This document shows, piece by piece, positions 1 through 9,379 of a stretch of 34,967 bases of DNA. Numbering within the stretch: position 1 is the stretch's first letter; each line of letters starts with the position of its first letter. Both the position numbers and the translations under genes were made by a program. The stretch spans positions 1 through 34,967 of the forward strand of contig JAKSTK010000007.1 in NCBI GenBank assembly GCA_024402615.1, read 5' to 3'. The DNA comes from Treponema sp. Its GTDB lineage: Bacteria > Spirochaetota > Spirochaetia > Treponematales > Treponemataceae. Under the pieces are notes generated by a model, which was not told the DNA's origin, did no database searches, and was given only the letters and a program-made list of their open reading frames with translations.

Positions 1-1028
1 GCGTTTCCTACAGCACTGATAACAGAAATCAAAATCCATGCAATTACAGTAATAAGATTTAATTCAACTCCACCGTTCTTCATTACAAAAAGTGATGTAA
101 CAAGAATGAATGCAGCACAACCGTTCATGTTGATTGTTGTACACATTGGAAGAATAAAGCGTGAGAATTTTTTATCACATTTTACACGATTTTCAACACA
201 GTCCATTGTTACAGGAAGTGTTGCTGCAGATGATTTTGTAAACAAAGCAGTTAAGATTGCAGGAATCATATTTTTGAAGTGTTTCAAAGGATTAATTCCA
301 CGAATCAAGAGGAAGATTGAAAGTACAATAAAGAACTGAATCAAGTTTCCGCTTAATACAACTGCAACATATCTACCAATTGAATCTGCAACAATACCAG
401 CAGAAAGGTCAGAAACCAGCTGAGCAGTAAATGCAATAATACCGATTGGAAGAATAGCAATAATCCATCCGATTACCATGAAAACCATTTCCTGGAAACC
501 ATTGATTACATTCAAAATAGCAGTTTTCTTTTCTGATTCTTTCATTCTTGAAATTGCAAAACCAAAAGCAAAAGAAACAATCAAAATTGAAAGAACATTT
601 CCAGATACAAATGGATAAAGAATGTTGTCAGGAATAGCCTGAACAAAATAGCTGAGGAATGAAGAAGAATTCATGCTTGCTAATTTATCAGCAGCAACTC
701 CTTCATAAACAGAAGATGAAAGAACTTCAGGTTTAATAACGAAGAAAAGAATTGCGGCAATTGTTGAAGCAGCAAGAGTTGTAAGAAGAGTATACATTAA
801 TGTTCTTCTAAAGATTTTTCCTGTTTCTTTATTTCCACCAAGCATAGCAAGTGTTGTAAGAACAGAAACAGCAATAGCAGGAACCGCAGTAAATTTGAAG
901 AGTCTTGTAAAGATTGTAGCAACGAAATTACAGATACTGTCGATTACAGCAACATGAAGTGAACCGAGGATAGCACCAATTATAAGTGCACCTACCCAAA
1001 AAATTACTTGTTTAATTTGTTTAGACAT
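1..1028 (-). CDS. Dicarboxylate/amino acid:cation symporter (DAACS family), 3' end cut by window edge
   Basis: I translated this reading frame from the ATG at 1028; it runs off the left edge, so about 342 residues are visible of a family usually near 400 or more. It is a polytopic inner-membrane protein expected to couple uptake of an acidic or neutral amino acid or dicarboxylate to Na+ or H+. The first re-entrant hairpin signature SSAATLP and the following TM7 motif TINMNGCA are clear, and the start of the second hairpin (ISAVGNA) lies at the window edge. The canonical motif is NMDGT, so the usual Asp is Asn here. An AGGAG Shine-Dalgarno site sits 7 bp before the ATG. It reads in the same direction as the ABC importer upstream but has its own promoter. 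Substrate cannot be told from the sequence. Confidence 0.9.
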   Translation of the reverse strand, partial: MSKQIKQVIFWVGALIIGAILGSLHVAVIDSICNFVATIFTRLFKFTAVPAIAVSVLTTLAMLGGNKETGKIFRRTLMYTLLTTLAASTIAAILFFVIKPEVLSSSVYEGVAADKLASMNSSSFLSYFVQAIPDNILYPFVSGNVLSILIVSFAFGFAISRMKESEKKTAILNVINGFQEMVFMVIGWIIAILPIGIIAFTAQLVSDLSAGIVADSIGRYVAVVLSGNLIQFFIVLSIFLLIRGINPLKHFKNMIPAILTALFTKSSAATLPVTMDCVENRVKCDKKFSRFILPMCTTINMNGCAAFILVTSLFVMKNGGVELNLITVIAWILISVISAVGN

Positions 1029-1052
1029 TTATAACTCCTATAAATTTATTTC

Positions 1053-1081
1053 ATTATATAGTATTGATAAAACAATTACAA
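1053..1081 (-). promoter_or_regulatory. Sigma-70-type promoter of the DAACS symporter
   Basis: On the minus strand TTGTAA (1076-1081) is followed after exactly 17 bp by a perfect TATAAT (1053-1058). The ATG at 1028 lies about 24 bp past the -10, leaving room for the AGGAG ribosome site. This separates the symporter from the ABC importer genes ending at 1091. Confidence 0.7.
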
Positions 1082-1090
1082 AGCGGATTT

Positions 1091-1678
1091 TTATATATAT
1101 AAAAGTTTATCTGTAAGTAAATCAAGAAATTCCCTGTTATGAGAAACAACAAGGACGGGAACCTTTTCCGCCATAATTTTAATCTGCTCAATAATTAAAT
1201 TACACTTTTCTTCATCCTGATTACTGAAAGGCTCATCCAGCAAAAGTAAATCACCCGGAAAAGCAAACGCCCGCACAAGAGAAACTCGCTGCTTTTCTCC
1301 CCCGCTTAAATCCTTACACTTCTCTGACAATAAATCTGTAAGTTTAAGTTTTTCTGCTATTTCCAGAGCATTATTTTTCTTTTCTTCATAATCAGAAAGA
1401 TTTTCCAAAGGCAGAAGAATATTTTTTTCTACAGAAAGATTTTCTAAAAGTCTGAAATCCTGATATCCGTAAGAAATGTTTATATTTTCATCAAAATCCT
1501 TTGTTCCCGAAATTTCAAATTCCGTTTTATTCTTAAGATTACCGGCAATATAATTCAGCAGGGTTGTTTTTCCACTCCCCGTAGGTGCAAATATTCCCGT
1601 AATCCCCTTTAATTCCAGATTTAACTGTTCAAATAAAATTCGTTCTTTTATTTTGATTGTAAGATTTGTGATTTTCAT
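1091..1678 (-). CDS. ABC importer ATP-binding subunit (SsuB/TauB-like)
   Basis: A 195-residue ATPase that would energise the adjacent permease on the cytoplasmic face. Walker A is APTGSGKTT in the first 40 residues, the Q-loop is YGYQDFRLL, the ABC signature is LSGGEKQR, and Walker B is LLLLDEPF followed by the switch histidine in VVSHN. It is short for the family because the C-terminal region is trimmed. I chose the ATG at 1678, which overlaps the permease stop as ATGA and has GAGAAGG just upstream; an in-frame ATG at 1693 would add five residues but has no better ribosome site. It is the last gene of a three-gene transporter unit. Family is secure, substrate is not. Confidence 0.88.
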   Translation of the reverse strand: MKITNLTIKIKERILFEQLNLELKGITGIFAPTGSGKTTLLNYIAGNLKNKTEFEISGTKDFDENINISYGYQDFRLLENLSVEKNILLPLENLSDYEEKKNNALEIAEKLKLTDLLSEKCKDLSGGEKQRVSLVRAFAFPGDLLLLDEPFSNQDEEKCNLIIEQIKIMAEKVPVLVVSHNREFLDLLTDKLLYI

Positions 1679-2421
1679 TTGCCTTCTCTCCATAATTTTT
1701 TAACACAAAAGGCAAAGAGTTTTTCAAAAGTAAAACAAAATACTACAAGTAATAATGTAATAGCCATTACAGTTCCAGTTTCCAGATGAATCTGATTAAA
1801 CTGCAAAGCTGCTCCTAATCCTTTTTTAGGAAGACATAAAACTTCACCGGCAATAGTAACTTTCCAGCAAAGTCCAAAAGTCTGAATCATCCCGTTTTTT
1901 ATAAAAGGTACAACAGCAGGTAATTTTACATAACGGAAAGTCTGTTTTTTATTAAACTTAAAATTATCAGCCATTTCAAGCAATTTAGAATCTACTGAGT
2001 CAAAACCCGAAATTACTGCAGACGTCATTATTGGAAAACTCATCATTACGCATACAAAAACTTGCACTACAGTAGAATTAAACCAGTAAACGACAAAAAG
2101 AATAAAAGCTATTACAGGAATTGTGCGTAATACGGTAAGTGGAATTTCAAAAAAATATTCCAAGGATTTATAACAGCCGCAAACAAATCCAGTGAGAATT
2201 CCTAAAATTGCTGAAATAAAAAAACCACAAAATATTCTTAAAAACGAAATGATAAAATTTATCCAGAAAGATTTAGAAACTAATAAATTTCCTGTAATTT
2301 TAATAACAGTTAAAGGATCTGGCAGAATAAAAGGAGTTTTCATAACATAAGCCACAAAAGCCCAGATTGAAAAAATTAAAACTACTGATAAAAGCCAGAA
2401 AGCAATTCTTTTTTTGTTCAT
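1675..2421 (-). CDS. ABC importer permease (SsuC/TauC-like, binding-protein-dependent)
   Basis: A 248-residue inner-membrane permease with about six hydrophobic segments. The EAA-type cytoplasmic loop, which docks on the ATPase, reads LLEMADNFKFNKKQTFRYVKLPAVVPF around residues 145-170; the usual Gly of the EAA motif is replaced (DNFKF). Its ATG overlaps the stop of the binding-protein gene by one base (TAATG), and its own stop overlaps the ATPase start as ATGA, so the three genes are probably translationally coupled. The general type is that of nitrate, sulfonate, taurine and pyrimidine-precursor importers. The sequence alone does not pick among these. Confidence 0.87.
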   Translation of the reverse strand: MNKKRIAFWLLSVVLIFSIWAFVAYVMKTPFILPDPLTVIKITGNLLVSKSFWINFIISFLRIFCGFFISAILGILTGFVCGCYKSLEYFFEIPLTVLRTIPVIAFILFVVYWFNSTVVQVFVCVMMSFPIMTSAVISGFDSVDSKLLEMADNFKFNKKQTFRYVKLPAVVPFIKNGMIQTFGLCWKVTIAGEVLCLPKKGLGAALQFNQIHLETGTVMAITLLLVVFCFTFEKLFAFCVKKLWREGK

Positions 2422-3368
2422 TATTTGTAATAAAAGTTATCGTCCGGTAATTTTCCACCAATTGAAGTGGAATTACTTTTATAAAAAAGCTGAAGAAGGT
2501 CTTCAACAGATTTTTTACTATCTGCCGCAGAAACATAACAATAATTCGAAACAGGAATTGCTTTTGCAATAACTTCAGAAGCAAGACCAAAATTATATTT
2601 TTCACATAAAATTCCAGCTTTACCAGGATGATTGATTGTCCAGTCTACAGCATCCGCATAGGCATTCTGAAAATCATTTATAAGTTCTTTATTTTGTGAA
2701 GCATATTTTTCTGAAACAACCAGTACTGTAAGCGGATAAATATCGGAAGCACCACTGAAATATAAATATTCGTCCTGTAAATCTATAGGAGTTCTTACCT
2801 TTTCCGATTTCATTTTTGCAATTGTAGCAAAAGGTTCAGGCACAACTGCAGTAGTAATTTTTCCGGAAAGTAACTGAGCAGGAATATGATTTGTTGGAAT
2901 TGAAAAATCAAGATTTACACCTTTTTTACTGTCCGCATAACCATATTCTTTAAGTAAATATCTCATTACATATTCTGGGGTTGCTCCCTGACCGGCAATA
3001 GCAATGGATCTTCCCTTTAAATCTGTAAATTTATTTACTGTATTATCAACCGTAATAACTTTTAAATTTCCTCTTCCTACTACTGCCAGAAGCTGTATTT
3101 TCCCTTCTGTTGAGTTATAAACTTTAGCCGCTACATTTACAGGTAAAAAGCCAATATTTATTTCTCCTGTCAGAATTTTTGCAACCAGCGCCTGTGGGTC
3201 TGAATATTTTTCATAGGACACTGGAACATCATCTTTTACTTTGTAATTTTCTAAAACGTAAGCAGCAGGCACACAACTAGGTCCAGTTAAAATTCCAAGT
3301 TTGACGGCTTCCTGCCCGTAGCAAAAAAATACAGAAAGTAATGTTAAAACAAGAGTAATTTTTTTCAT
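2421..3368 (-). CDS. ABC importer substrate-binding protein (SsuA/NMT1-like)
   Basis: A 315-residue periplasmic binding protein with a Sec signal peptide of about 18 residues (hydrophobic core LVLTLLSVFFC). The Cys near the cleavage site is not in a proper lipobox, so I read it as a soluble or loosely held protein. The mature start has the ligand-loop pattern ILTGPSCVPAAYVLEN, followed by a GEINIGFLPVNVAAKV segment and a DLKGRSIAIAGQGATPEYV segment, typical of the SsuA/NMT1-like fold that binds small anions or aromatic precursors. It begins 20 bp after the clpC stop with AAGGA before the ATG, so it may be co-transcribed with clpC. Substrate unknown. Confidence 0.85.
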   Translation of the reverse strand: MKKITLVLTLLSVFFCYGQEAVKLGILTGPSCVPAAYVLENYKVKDDVPVSYEKYSDPQALVAKILTGEINIGFLPVNVAAKVYNSTEGKIQLLAVVGRGNLKVITVDNTVNKFTDLKGRSIAIAGQGATPEYVMRYLLKEYGYADSKKGVNLDFSIPTNHIPAQLLSGKITTAVVPEPFATIAKMKSEKVRTPIDLQDEYLYFSGASDIYPLTVLVVSEKYASQNKELINDFQNAYADAVDWTINHPGKAGILCEKYNFGLASEVIAKAIPVSNYCYVSAADSKKSVEDLLQLFYKSNSTSIGGKLPDDNFYYK

Positions 3369-3388
3369 TTTATTCCTTTATGAAATTC

Positions 3389-5974
3389 TTACTTTATCAG
3401 AACTTTTTCAACTTCCGAAACTGGAACCTTTTCTTCTTTTACAAGCTTTACGGTTAAACCTTTTTCATTTTCTTTTAATGAAATCTGTACAAGATTTAAT
3501 TCCTTGTCATGATTAGAAAGAATTTCCATTGAAAGTGGATCTTCAATTTCCTTACGAATTAATCTCTTCATTGGACGTGCACCCATTGCAGGGTTATATC
3601 CATTTTCAATCAGATAATCTTTTGCGGCAGGTTCAAGAACAATAGAAAGTTTCTTTTCTGCAACTCTGTCAGAAAGTTCTTTAAGTTGAATTTCAAGAAT
3701 CTGCGCAACTTCTTCTTTACTTAAGGCATTGAAAACCAGTACATCATCAATACGATTCAAAAGTTCAGGGCTAAGAAGCTTTTTAAGTTCATTCATAGCA
3801 CCTGCCTTAATTTCACTGTATGGCATAACACCAGAAGCACTTCCAAAACCAATACGGCTTTCGCTGGTAATCTGACGGGCACCGGCATTTGAAGTCATAA
3901 TCACAACACAATTTCTAAAATTAACTGTGTGACCAAGATTATCGCTAAGTTCACCTTCTTCCAGCATCTGTAAAAGCAGATTAAAAATATCTGGATGTGC
4001 TTTTTCAATTTCGTCCAGTAAAACTACTGAATATGGATGGCGGCGTACCTTTTCTGTAAGAATACCACCTTCTTCGTAACCAACATATCCCGGAGGAGCT
4101 CCCACAAGACGACTGGCAGTATGCTTTTCCATATAATCAGACATATCAACACGAATAAGTGCTGCTTCTGTTCCAAAAAGATATTTTGCAAGTGCTTTTG
4201 CCAGCTGTGTTTTACCCACTCCTGTAGGTCCCAGGAAAATAAATGAACCAACCGGATGATTTGGAGAAGAAATTCCTGCTCTATTACGGCGGATTGCACC
4301 GGAAATTACAGAAACGGCTTCCTGCTGACCAATTACTGTGTTATGAAGTTCATCTTCCATGTGAATAATTCTGTCTGTCTCTGATGAACTAAGCTGTTCA
4401 ACAGGAATACCTGTCATTTCAGAAATTATTGCTTCAATATCTGCACCTGTAATCAGTTTTGCTGAACTTCCGCAATTTTTTTCCCACAAATCTGTATAAA
4501 GATTAAGTTTTCGTTTTAAATCAATAACTTTATCTCTAACAACCGCAGCATTTTCATAATCCTGATTTTCAATAAGCTGTTCTTTTTCTTTTTCAAGAAT
4601 AATTTTCTGCTGTTCAAGTTCAGAAAGCTCAGAAGGTCTTTCTTCTTCAGAAATTTTCTTTGCGGCACCAGCTTCATCAAGAATATCAATTGCCTTATCT
4701 GGTAATACTTTTTCAGGCAAATATCGTTTTGAAAGTTTTACAATTGAAGGAATTACATCATCACCATAAATTACATGATGATATTTTTCATACTTTTCTT
4801 TAATTCCATAAAGAATTTTCTCTGTCTGATCAATATCCGGTTCTTCAACCTTTACTACCTGAAAACGACGTTCCAGAGCCATATCTTTTTCAATATGTTT
4901 TGTATATTCCTTTGTGGTTGTAGCACCAATAATCTGAATTTCACCACGAGAAAGCGCCGGCTTCATAATATTTGAAGCATCCATTGTTCCTTCGTTACCA
5001 CCAGCACCAATAATTGTGTGAAGTTCATCAATAAAAAGAATAATACTTGGATCTTCCTGAAGTTCTTTAAGCATTTTTTTCATACGCTCTTCGAACTCAC
5101 CGCGATATTTTGTACCTGCAACCAGAGCTGCCAGATCAAGTGAGAGAACTTTTTTCTTCATTAATCCAACAGGAACATTTCCACTGGCAATTCTCTGTGC
5201 CAAACCTTCCACAATGGCAGTTTTTCCAACGCCAGGTTCTCCTGTAAGCACCGGATTATTTTTTGTTCTTCTGGAAAGTATCTGAATTACACGGTGGATT
5301 TCTTTTTCGCGTCCCACAACCGGATCACATTTATTTTCTCTGGCAAGAGCAGTTAAATCTCTGCTGTATTCTTTTAGGAATGATTCTTTTTTCTGAGGCT
5401 GTGATTTATCCTGAATATTTTTCTGTTTTTTATCATCAAAAGCACTGAATAAAGCACTTCCGGTTTCATCATTTAAAAGACTTCTGAAAACTGTATCCAC
5501 AAGACTTTCTGCTCTACTCTGTCTGATAGAAGAAACAGACTGATCCTGCAGCTCCATTACAGTAAAACGAACATCCATAATTGTATAATCTGCTGCAGCA
5601 AAAAAACGATAAACGAGACTTCCTTCTTCACGAACAGCGGCCAGTAACAAATGTTCTGTACCAATGTAATCGTTATGTAAAGCAGATGCTTCTATATCGG
5701 CAATGTCCAGCAGCTGCTGATAACGATGGCTTGGAGGAATTTTATCAAGAGTAGGAATTTTGGGCTCATTATCAAAGAATTTTTCAATGAATAAAAGTAG
5801 TTCATTAGGTTCCAGCATTAATTTACTGAAAAGCTCATAACCAAGTCCGTCTTGATTTTTAAGCAGTGAAAGAATTACATGTTCTGGTAATAACTGTCTG
5901 CTGCCAAGCTGTCGTGCTTCGTCCTGGGCCAAAATTCCGATAATTTCTTTTGCCCTTGGAGATAAAGTCTTCAT
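3389..5974 (-). CDS. clpC: ATP-dependent Clp protease ATP-binding subunit ClpC
   Basis: An 861-residue Hsp100 unfoldase that would feed substrates to ClpP. It has a double Clp-N repeat (about 1-150), a first AAA+ domain with Walker A GEPGVGKT near 245 and Walker B FIDELH near 311, a short middle coiled coil with a UVR-like stretch (about 458-490, [14 protein letters not shown]), and a second AAA+ domain with Walker A GPTGVGKT near 581. The short middle domain argues for ClpC against ClpB. An IGFGS loop near 707 matches the ClpP-docking loop, so it should work with a ClpP encoded elsewhere. AGAGG lies before the ATG. A GATAAT box upstream could be a -10, but the -35 is poor. No CtsR or CIRCE operator was seen. 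Confidence 0.94.
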   Translation of the reverse strand: MKTLSPRAKEIIGILAQDEARQLGSRQLLPEHVILSLLKNQDGLGYELFSKLMLEPNELLLFIEKFFDNEPKIPTLDKIPPSHRYQQLLDIADIEASALHNDYIGTEHLLLAAVREEGSLVYRFFAAADYTIMDVRFTVMELQDQSVSSIRQSRAESLVDTVFRSLLNDETGSALFSAFDDKKQKNIQDKSQPQKKESFLKEYSRDLTALARENKCDPVVGREKEIHRVIQILSRRTKNNPVLTGEPGVGKTAIVEGLAQRIASGNVPVGLMKKKVLSLDLAALVAGTKYRGEFEERMKKMLKELQEDPSIILFIDELHTIIGAGGNEGTMDASNIMKPALSRGEIQIIGATTTKEYTKHIEKDMALERRFQVVKVEEPDIDQTEKILYGIKEKYEKYHHVIYGDDVIPSIVKLSKRYLPEKVLPDKAIDILDEAGAAKKISEEERPSELSELEQQKIILEKEKEQLIENQDYENAAVVRDKVIDLKRKLNLYTDLWEKNCGSSAKLITGADIEAIISEMTGIPVEQLSSSETDRIIHMEDELHNTVIGQQEAVSVISGAIRRNRAGISSPNHPVGSFIFLGPTGVGKTQLAKALAKYLFGTEAALIRVDMSDYMEKHTASRLVGAPPGYVGYEEGGILTEKVRRHPYSVVLLDEIEKAHPDIFNLLLQMLEEGELSDNLGHTVNFRNCVVIMTSNAGARQITSESRIGFGSASGVMPYSEIKAGAMNELKKLLSPELLNRIDDVLVFNALSKEEVAQILEIQLKELSDRVAEKKLSIVLEPAAKDYLIENGYNPAMGARPMKRLIRKEIEDPLSMEILSNHDKELNLVQISLKENEKGLTVKLVKEEKVPVSEVEKVLIK

Positions 5975-6035
5975 GATAACCTCTAAAAGAAAGTATTTCG
6001 CTTCTTTAATTATCGGCAGAAAAGTGAAATTTCCA

Positions 6036-7382
6036 CTATGCTTTTCTTAAAATCTCTAAAGGTTTTTCTTTGCCCGCTTTAATTGAAGGAATAATGGATA
6101 CAATCAGTGACAGTAAAATTGTGCCGCCTGCTATGAGGAAAATCTGCATAAAAGGAAGATTTACGGGAATTTCCTGCAGGTAATAAGCAGGATCCATAAG
6201 ATTAATATGAGAAATATCTGTGATTGGTGTACCTTTTAGAATATAAAATATTTTTGCACAGCCATTCACCAGTTTTTCAACAAAAGAAACAATCTGATTT
6301 GCATTTACCGAACATAAAAGTCCAAACGGAAGTCCAATTAAAACTCCACCGCATCCACAAGCCATTCCTGTTATAAGAAAAGCCAGAGTTATTCCGGCAG
6401 GCTTTGCTCCAATGCTCTTCAAAATTGCAATTTCTTTTTTGCGTTCCATTACCAGCATAACAATAGCAGAAGAAACATTTACTGAAGCTACAAGTACAAT
6501 AAGCATCATTACAAAACTCAGCATTACCTTTGTGGAAGAAAAGTTTTCGAACTCTGCAGTGTGAATCTGATCCCATCGGTAAATATTTGCATATCGTCCT
6601 GCTTTTTCTTTTACTTCCTGTTGAATTCTAACTAAATCGGAAGAAAATGCATCTGGTGTTTCAAGCATAATCGTATATGTAGCATTAGACAGAGAAAGGA
6701 AGGAATAAGCACTTTCCAGTGGAACAAAAACCCACAGCTGATCCAGTTCCTGATAACCAGAAGTAACTATTGCCGCTACCTTAAAGGAGGTCAATTTTGG
6801 AGAAAGCTTTCCATTGGTAGATTTTGTAGTAATGATTCGGAAAGTGTCTCCTGCATGAAGATTAAGAGTTTCGGCCATTTTCTGACCAATAACTGCATTT
6901 TTTTCTTTATTGTTTGAATCTTCTTTTACAACAAAATTTTCCAGATCACCTTCACAGACAGTAAATAATTTCTGAAAAGATTTATTTTCCTGAAAAATAT
7001 GACTGTCCATTGCACGGATTGAAGCACCTGTTCGCACGGTTTTCCCCCCTGCAAGCCCAGTAAGGTTTATTTCCGGATATGCATTCAAAACTCCGTCAAC
7101 TTCGGTATATTTTTTTGCGTAATTTCTAAAATTATCAGCAGTTCTTACACTTGCAATATTTGGAGCAACATAGGCTTGAAGATGACTGGAAGAAAGCCCG
7201 ATAATTCTTTCTGTCATACCTTCAATCATTCCGTTGGTAATAGAGGTAACCACAATTAAGGGCACAATACTTAATCCAATACACAATAAGGCACCAAATA
7301 AACTTCTTCTTGCGGAAGAACGCTTATCTGATTTTGGAAAGAGAAGACTTTTTGCAAATAATAAAGATGCTTTGATTGTCAA
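6036..7382 (-). CDS. Lipoprotein-releasing ABC transporter permease, LolE/LolC-like (second copy)
   Basis: A 448-residue MacB/FtsX-family permease: one N-terminal transmembrane helix (about 25-50), a large periplasmic domain, and three C-terminal helices (about 285-310, 335-360, 410-435). The VMERKKEIAILKSIGA segment is the typical coupling region after TM2. It should form a heterodimer with the permease at 8072-9379 around LolD and release lipoproteins from the inner membrane. The start is TTG at 7382, one base after the lolD stop, with AGGA seven bases upstream; no ATG fits before the first helix. It is related to, but clearly different from, the first permease, as with LolC and LolE. Confidence 0.86.
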   Translation of the reverse strand: MTIKASLLFAKSLLFPKSDKRSSARRSLFGALLCIGLSIVPLIVVTSITNGMIEGMTERIIGLSSSHLQAYVAPNIASVRTADNFRNYAKKYTEVDGVLNAYPEINLTGLAGGKTVRTGASIRAMDSHIFQENKSFQKLFTVCEGDLENFVVKEDSNNKEKNAVIGQKMAETLNLHAGDTFRIITTKSTNGKLSPKLTSFKVAAIVTSGYQELDQLWVFVPLESAYSFLSLSNATYTIMLETPDAFSSDLVRIQQEVKEKAGRYANIYRWDQIHTAEFENFSSTKVMLSFVMMLIVLVASVNVSSAIVMLVMERKKEIAILKSIGAKPAGITLAFLITGMACGCGGVLIGLPFGLLCSVNANQIVSFVEKLVNGCAKIFYILKGTPITDISHINLMDPAYYLQEIPVNLPFMQIFLIAGGTILLSLIVSIIPSIKAGKEKPLEILRKA

Positions 7383-7383
7383 T

Positions 7384-8079
7384 CTACATTCCTGCCTTTG
7401 GATCTGTAAGAACCAGTTTTTCGTTTTGAATTCTATAACAAACTCCGCCTTTTTCGGCCAGTTTTAAGTCGTGAGTTACCAGAACAAGAGTCTTATTATA
7501 TTTTTCTACCATTTCAAAAAGCTTATCGCCAATCATAACAGCATTAGCAGGATCAAGATTACCAGTTGGTTCATCAGCCAGAATAAGAGATGGATTATTA
7601 ATTAAAGAACGGGCTACTGCAACTCTTTGTCTTTCGCCACCAGAAAGCTGTGATGGAAGATGATTTCTTCTTTCATAAACACCAACATCCTGCAGCAACT
7701 GTTCTGCTCTTTCAATTGCCTGTTTTTTTGGAGTTCCTGCAATATAAGCAGGCATATAAGCATTTTCCAGAGCAGTAAAATCCTTAAGAAGATAATGAAA
7801 CTGAAAAATTAAACCAAGGAAACTGGAGCGATATTCGGCAATTTCATCTTCATTAAGTTTACCAACATTCCACTTTCCTGCCATAACAGTACCTGCGGTA
7901 ATTGTATCAATTCCCCCCAGTACATTCAGTAAAGTACTTTTTCCACTTCCCGATTCACCTACAATTACCAGTTTTGTTCCTTCTTCTACAGTTAAATCAA
8001 CATCCTTCAGAATTGTGAGTTTTTCACTGTCGGTGACATAAGTTTTTTCAAGTCCTGAAATCTGGATTATATTACTCAT
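7384..8079 (-). CDS. lolD: Lipoprotein-releasing ABC transporter ATP-binding protein LolD
   Basis: A 231-residue ATPase of the MacB/LolD type. Walker A is GESGSGKST near residue 40, the Q-loop region reads [17 protein letters not shown] (the LLxxFTALEN pattern of LolD), the signature is LSGGERQR near 144, and Walker B with the D-loop is [18 protein letters not shown] precedes the ATG. Its start overlaps the stop of the upstream permease gene by eight bases (ATGAGTAA), and the next permease begins one base after its stop. The permease-ATPase-permease order supports a LolCDE complex over a MacB-type efflux pump, where ATPase and permease are fused. Confidence 0.9.
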   Translation of the reverse strand: MSNIIQISGLEKTYVTDSEKLTILKDVDLTVEEGTKLVIVGESGSGKSTLLNVLGGIDTITAGTVMAGKWNVGKLNEDEIAEYRSSFLGLIFQFHYLLKDFTALENAYMPAYIAGTPKKQAIERAEQLLQDVGVYERRNHLPSQLSGGERQRVAVARSLINNPSLILADEPTGNLDPANAVMIGDKLFEMVEKYNKTLVLVTHDLKLAEKGGVCYRIQNEKLVLTDPKAGM

Positions 8080-9379
8080 GGTGAAGTACCTCCGCTACGG
8101 TCATCTTCAATACATTTTTACTGGCTGCCCAGGATGCAAACAAAGGTGCCGCAATTCCAAACAGCACAATCATTACAATTTCTCCAAAGAAAAGTCTGGC
8201 AGGTATATTTGCATAAATTGCATAAGTTGAATTTTCGGTTACATAACCTAAAGTCTGTGGCGAAACAATTGCTGTAAAGAAATACTGAAAACAATACAAA
8301 ACACTGGAAGCGATTTTGAAAACAGTTTTTGTATTTACAGAAATCATTAAACCTAAAAGTAGACCACCAAAGGCGCCTTTCGCACCGGTATTAAAACCAC
8401 GCATTATAAAAATTGATTGAATTTCTGAATTAGTTGCTCCCAAAGCAGAAAGAATTGCAATTTCACTGCGGCGTTCAAAAACAAGTCTTCTCATTCCGTT
8501 GTAAATATTAATTCCAACTACAACAAAAATCAGGGCTACAAGTAAAAGCAGCATGTTTTTTTCAATTCGGAGAGCCCCAAAGAATGTCTTATTATAATCT
8601 CTCCAGGATTGAAGTTTTATTTCAGCCATCTTTTTTTCTAACTGTGAAATTGTATGTAAATCATCATTAGAATTTTTTAGTTTAATTCCATAGATTTTCT
8701 TTGCAGCTTCACCAAAATATTTTTCTCCGCTTTTGAGACTTATAAAACAATAACTGCTGTTAATTTCTGAATAACCAGAGGTAAATACTCCCCTTACAGT
8801 AAAATATCTGTCGCTGGAAAAAAGGTCTACATCTCCGCCACCACTTAAAACCAGAAGATTTACAGTATCGCCTTCATAAACCCGAAGCTTTCTTGCAAGG
8901 CCCGAACCGATAATGACAGAATCTTCGCCAGATAAATCAAAGCTTCCTTCAATCATTTCAATCTGACTTCTAAAACCTGCATCATTATTATAAACTTCCG
9001 GATCAATAGCACGAATCATTGCCGCATTTTCTTTTCCGGTATCACCAGTCATAAGGGACTGAGCTTCGTAAAAACTTGTTACGGAAAGTACATTTTTATT
9101 CTCATTACAAAGTGCAACAAACTGCTCTTCTTTTTCAGCAGGAACATCGGTTCCCCGTACATGATATGAAGAAATTTCCATAATGGCATCAATAAAGCTC
9201 ATCTGAAAACCGTTCATAATACTCATTACTACAATCAGGGTCATAACACCAAAACAGATTCCTAAAGTTGCCAGAAGATTTGTAACTGCAGAACGGCCTT
9301 TAGTATCTACTGCAGCAAAACGTTTAGAGACATCATTAATCCATTTTAATTGCGAAAACATATTACGGCGTTTACTCAT
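8072..9379 (-). CDS. Lipoprotein-releasing ABC transporter permease, LolC/LolE-like (first copy)
   Basis: A 435-residue permease with the same layout as the 6036-7382 gene: an N-terminal helix (about 30-55, GVMTLIVVMSIMNGF), a periplasmic domain to about 265, then three helices with a VFERRSEIAILSALGA coupling segment. The LIVVMSIMNGF segment resembles the LolC/LolE first helix. The ATG overlaps the upstream lipoprotein stop as ATGAGTAA, the same octamer as at the next junction. It is predicted to sit in the inner membrane and take up outer-membrane lipoproteins with LolD and the second permease. Whether it is the LolC- or LolE-type partner cannot be decided by eye. Confidence 0.86.
   Translation of the reverse strand: MSKRRNMFSQLKWINDVSKRFAAVDTKGRSAVTNLLATLGICFGVMTLIVVMSIMNGFQMSFIDAIMEISSYHVRGTDVPAEKEEQFVALCNENKNVLSVTSFYEAQSLMTGDTGKENAAMIRAIDPEVYNNDAGFRSQIEMIEGSFDLSGEDSVIIGSGLARKLRVYEGDTVNLLVLSGGGDVDLFSSDRYFTVRGVFTSGYSEINSSYCFISLKSGEKYFGEAAKKIYGIKLKNSNDDLHTISQLEKKMAEIKLQSWRDYNKTFFGALRIEKNMLLLLVALIFVVVGINIYNGMRRLVFERRSEIAILSALGATNSEIQSIFIMRGFNTGAKGAFGGLLLGLMISVNTKTVFKIASSVLYCFQYFFTAIVSPQTLGYVTENSTYAIYANIPARLFFGEIVMIVLFGIAAPLFASWAASKNVLKMTVAEVLHHE

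Noticed and set aside
3389-5974. Reading the Hsp100 gene as ClpB
   Set aside because: The middle coiled coil is short and UVR-like and an IGF-type ClpP loop is present, both features of ClpC.
6024-6036. Near-palindrome upstream of clpC, possible heat-shock operator
   Set aside because: It is imperfect at two positions, touches the lolE-like stop codon, and resembles neither CIRCE nor a CtsR site.
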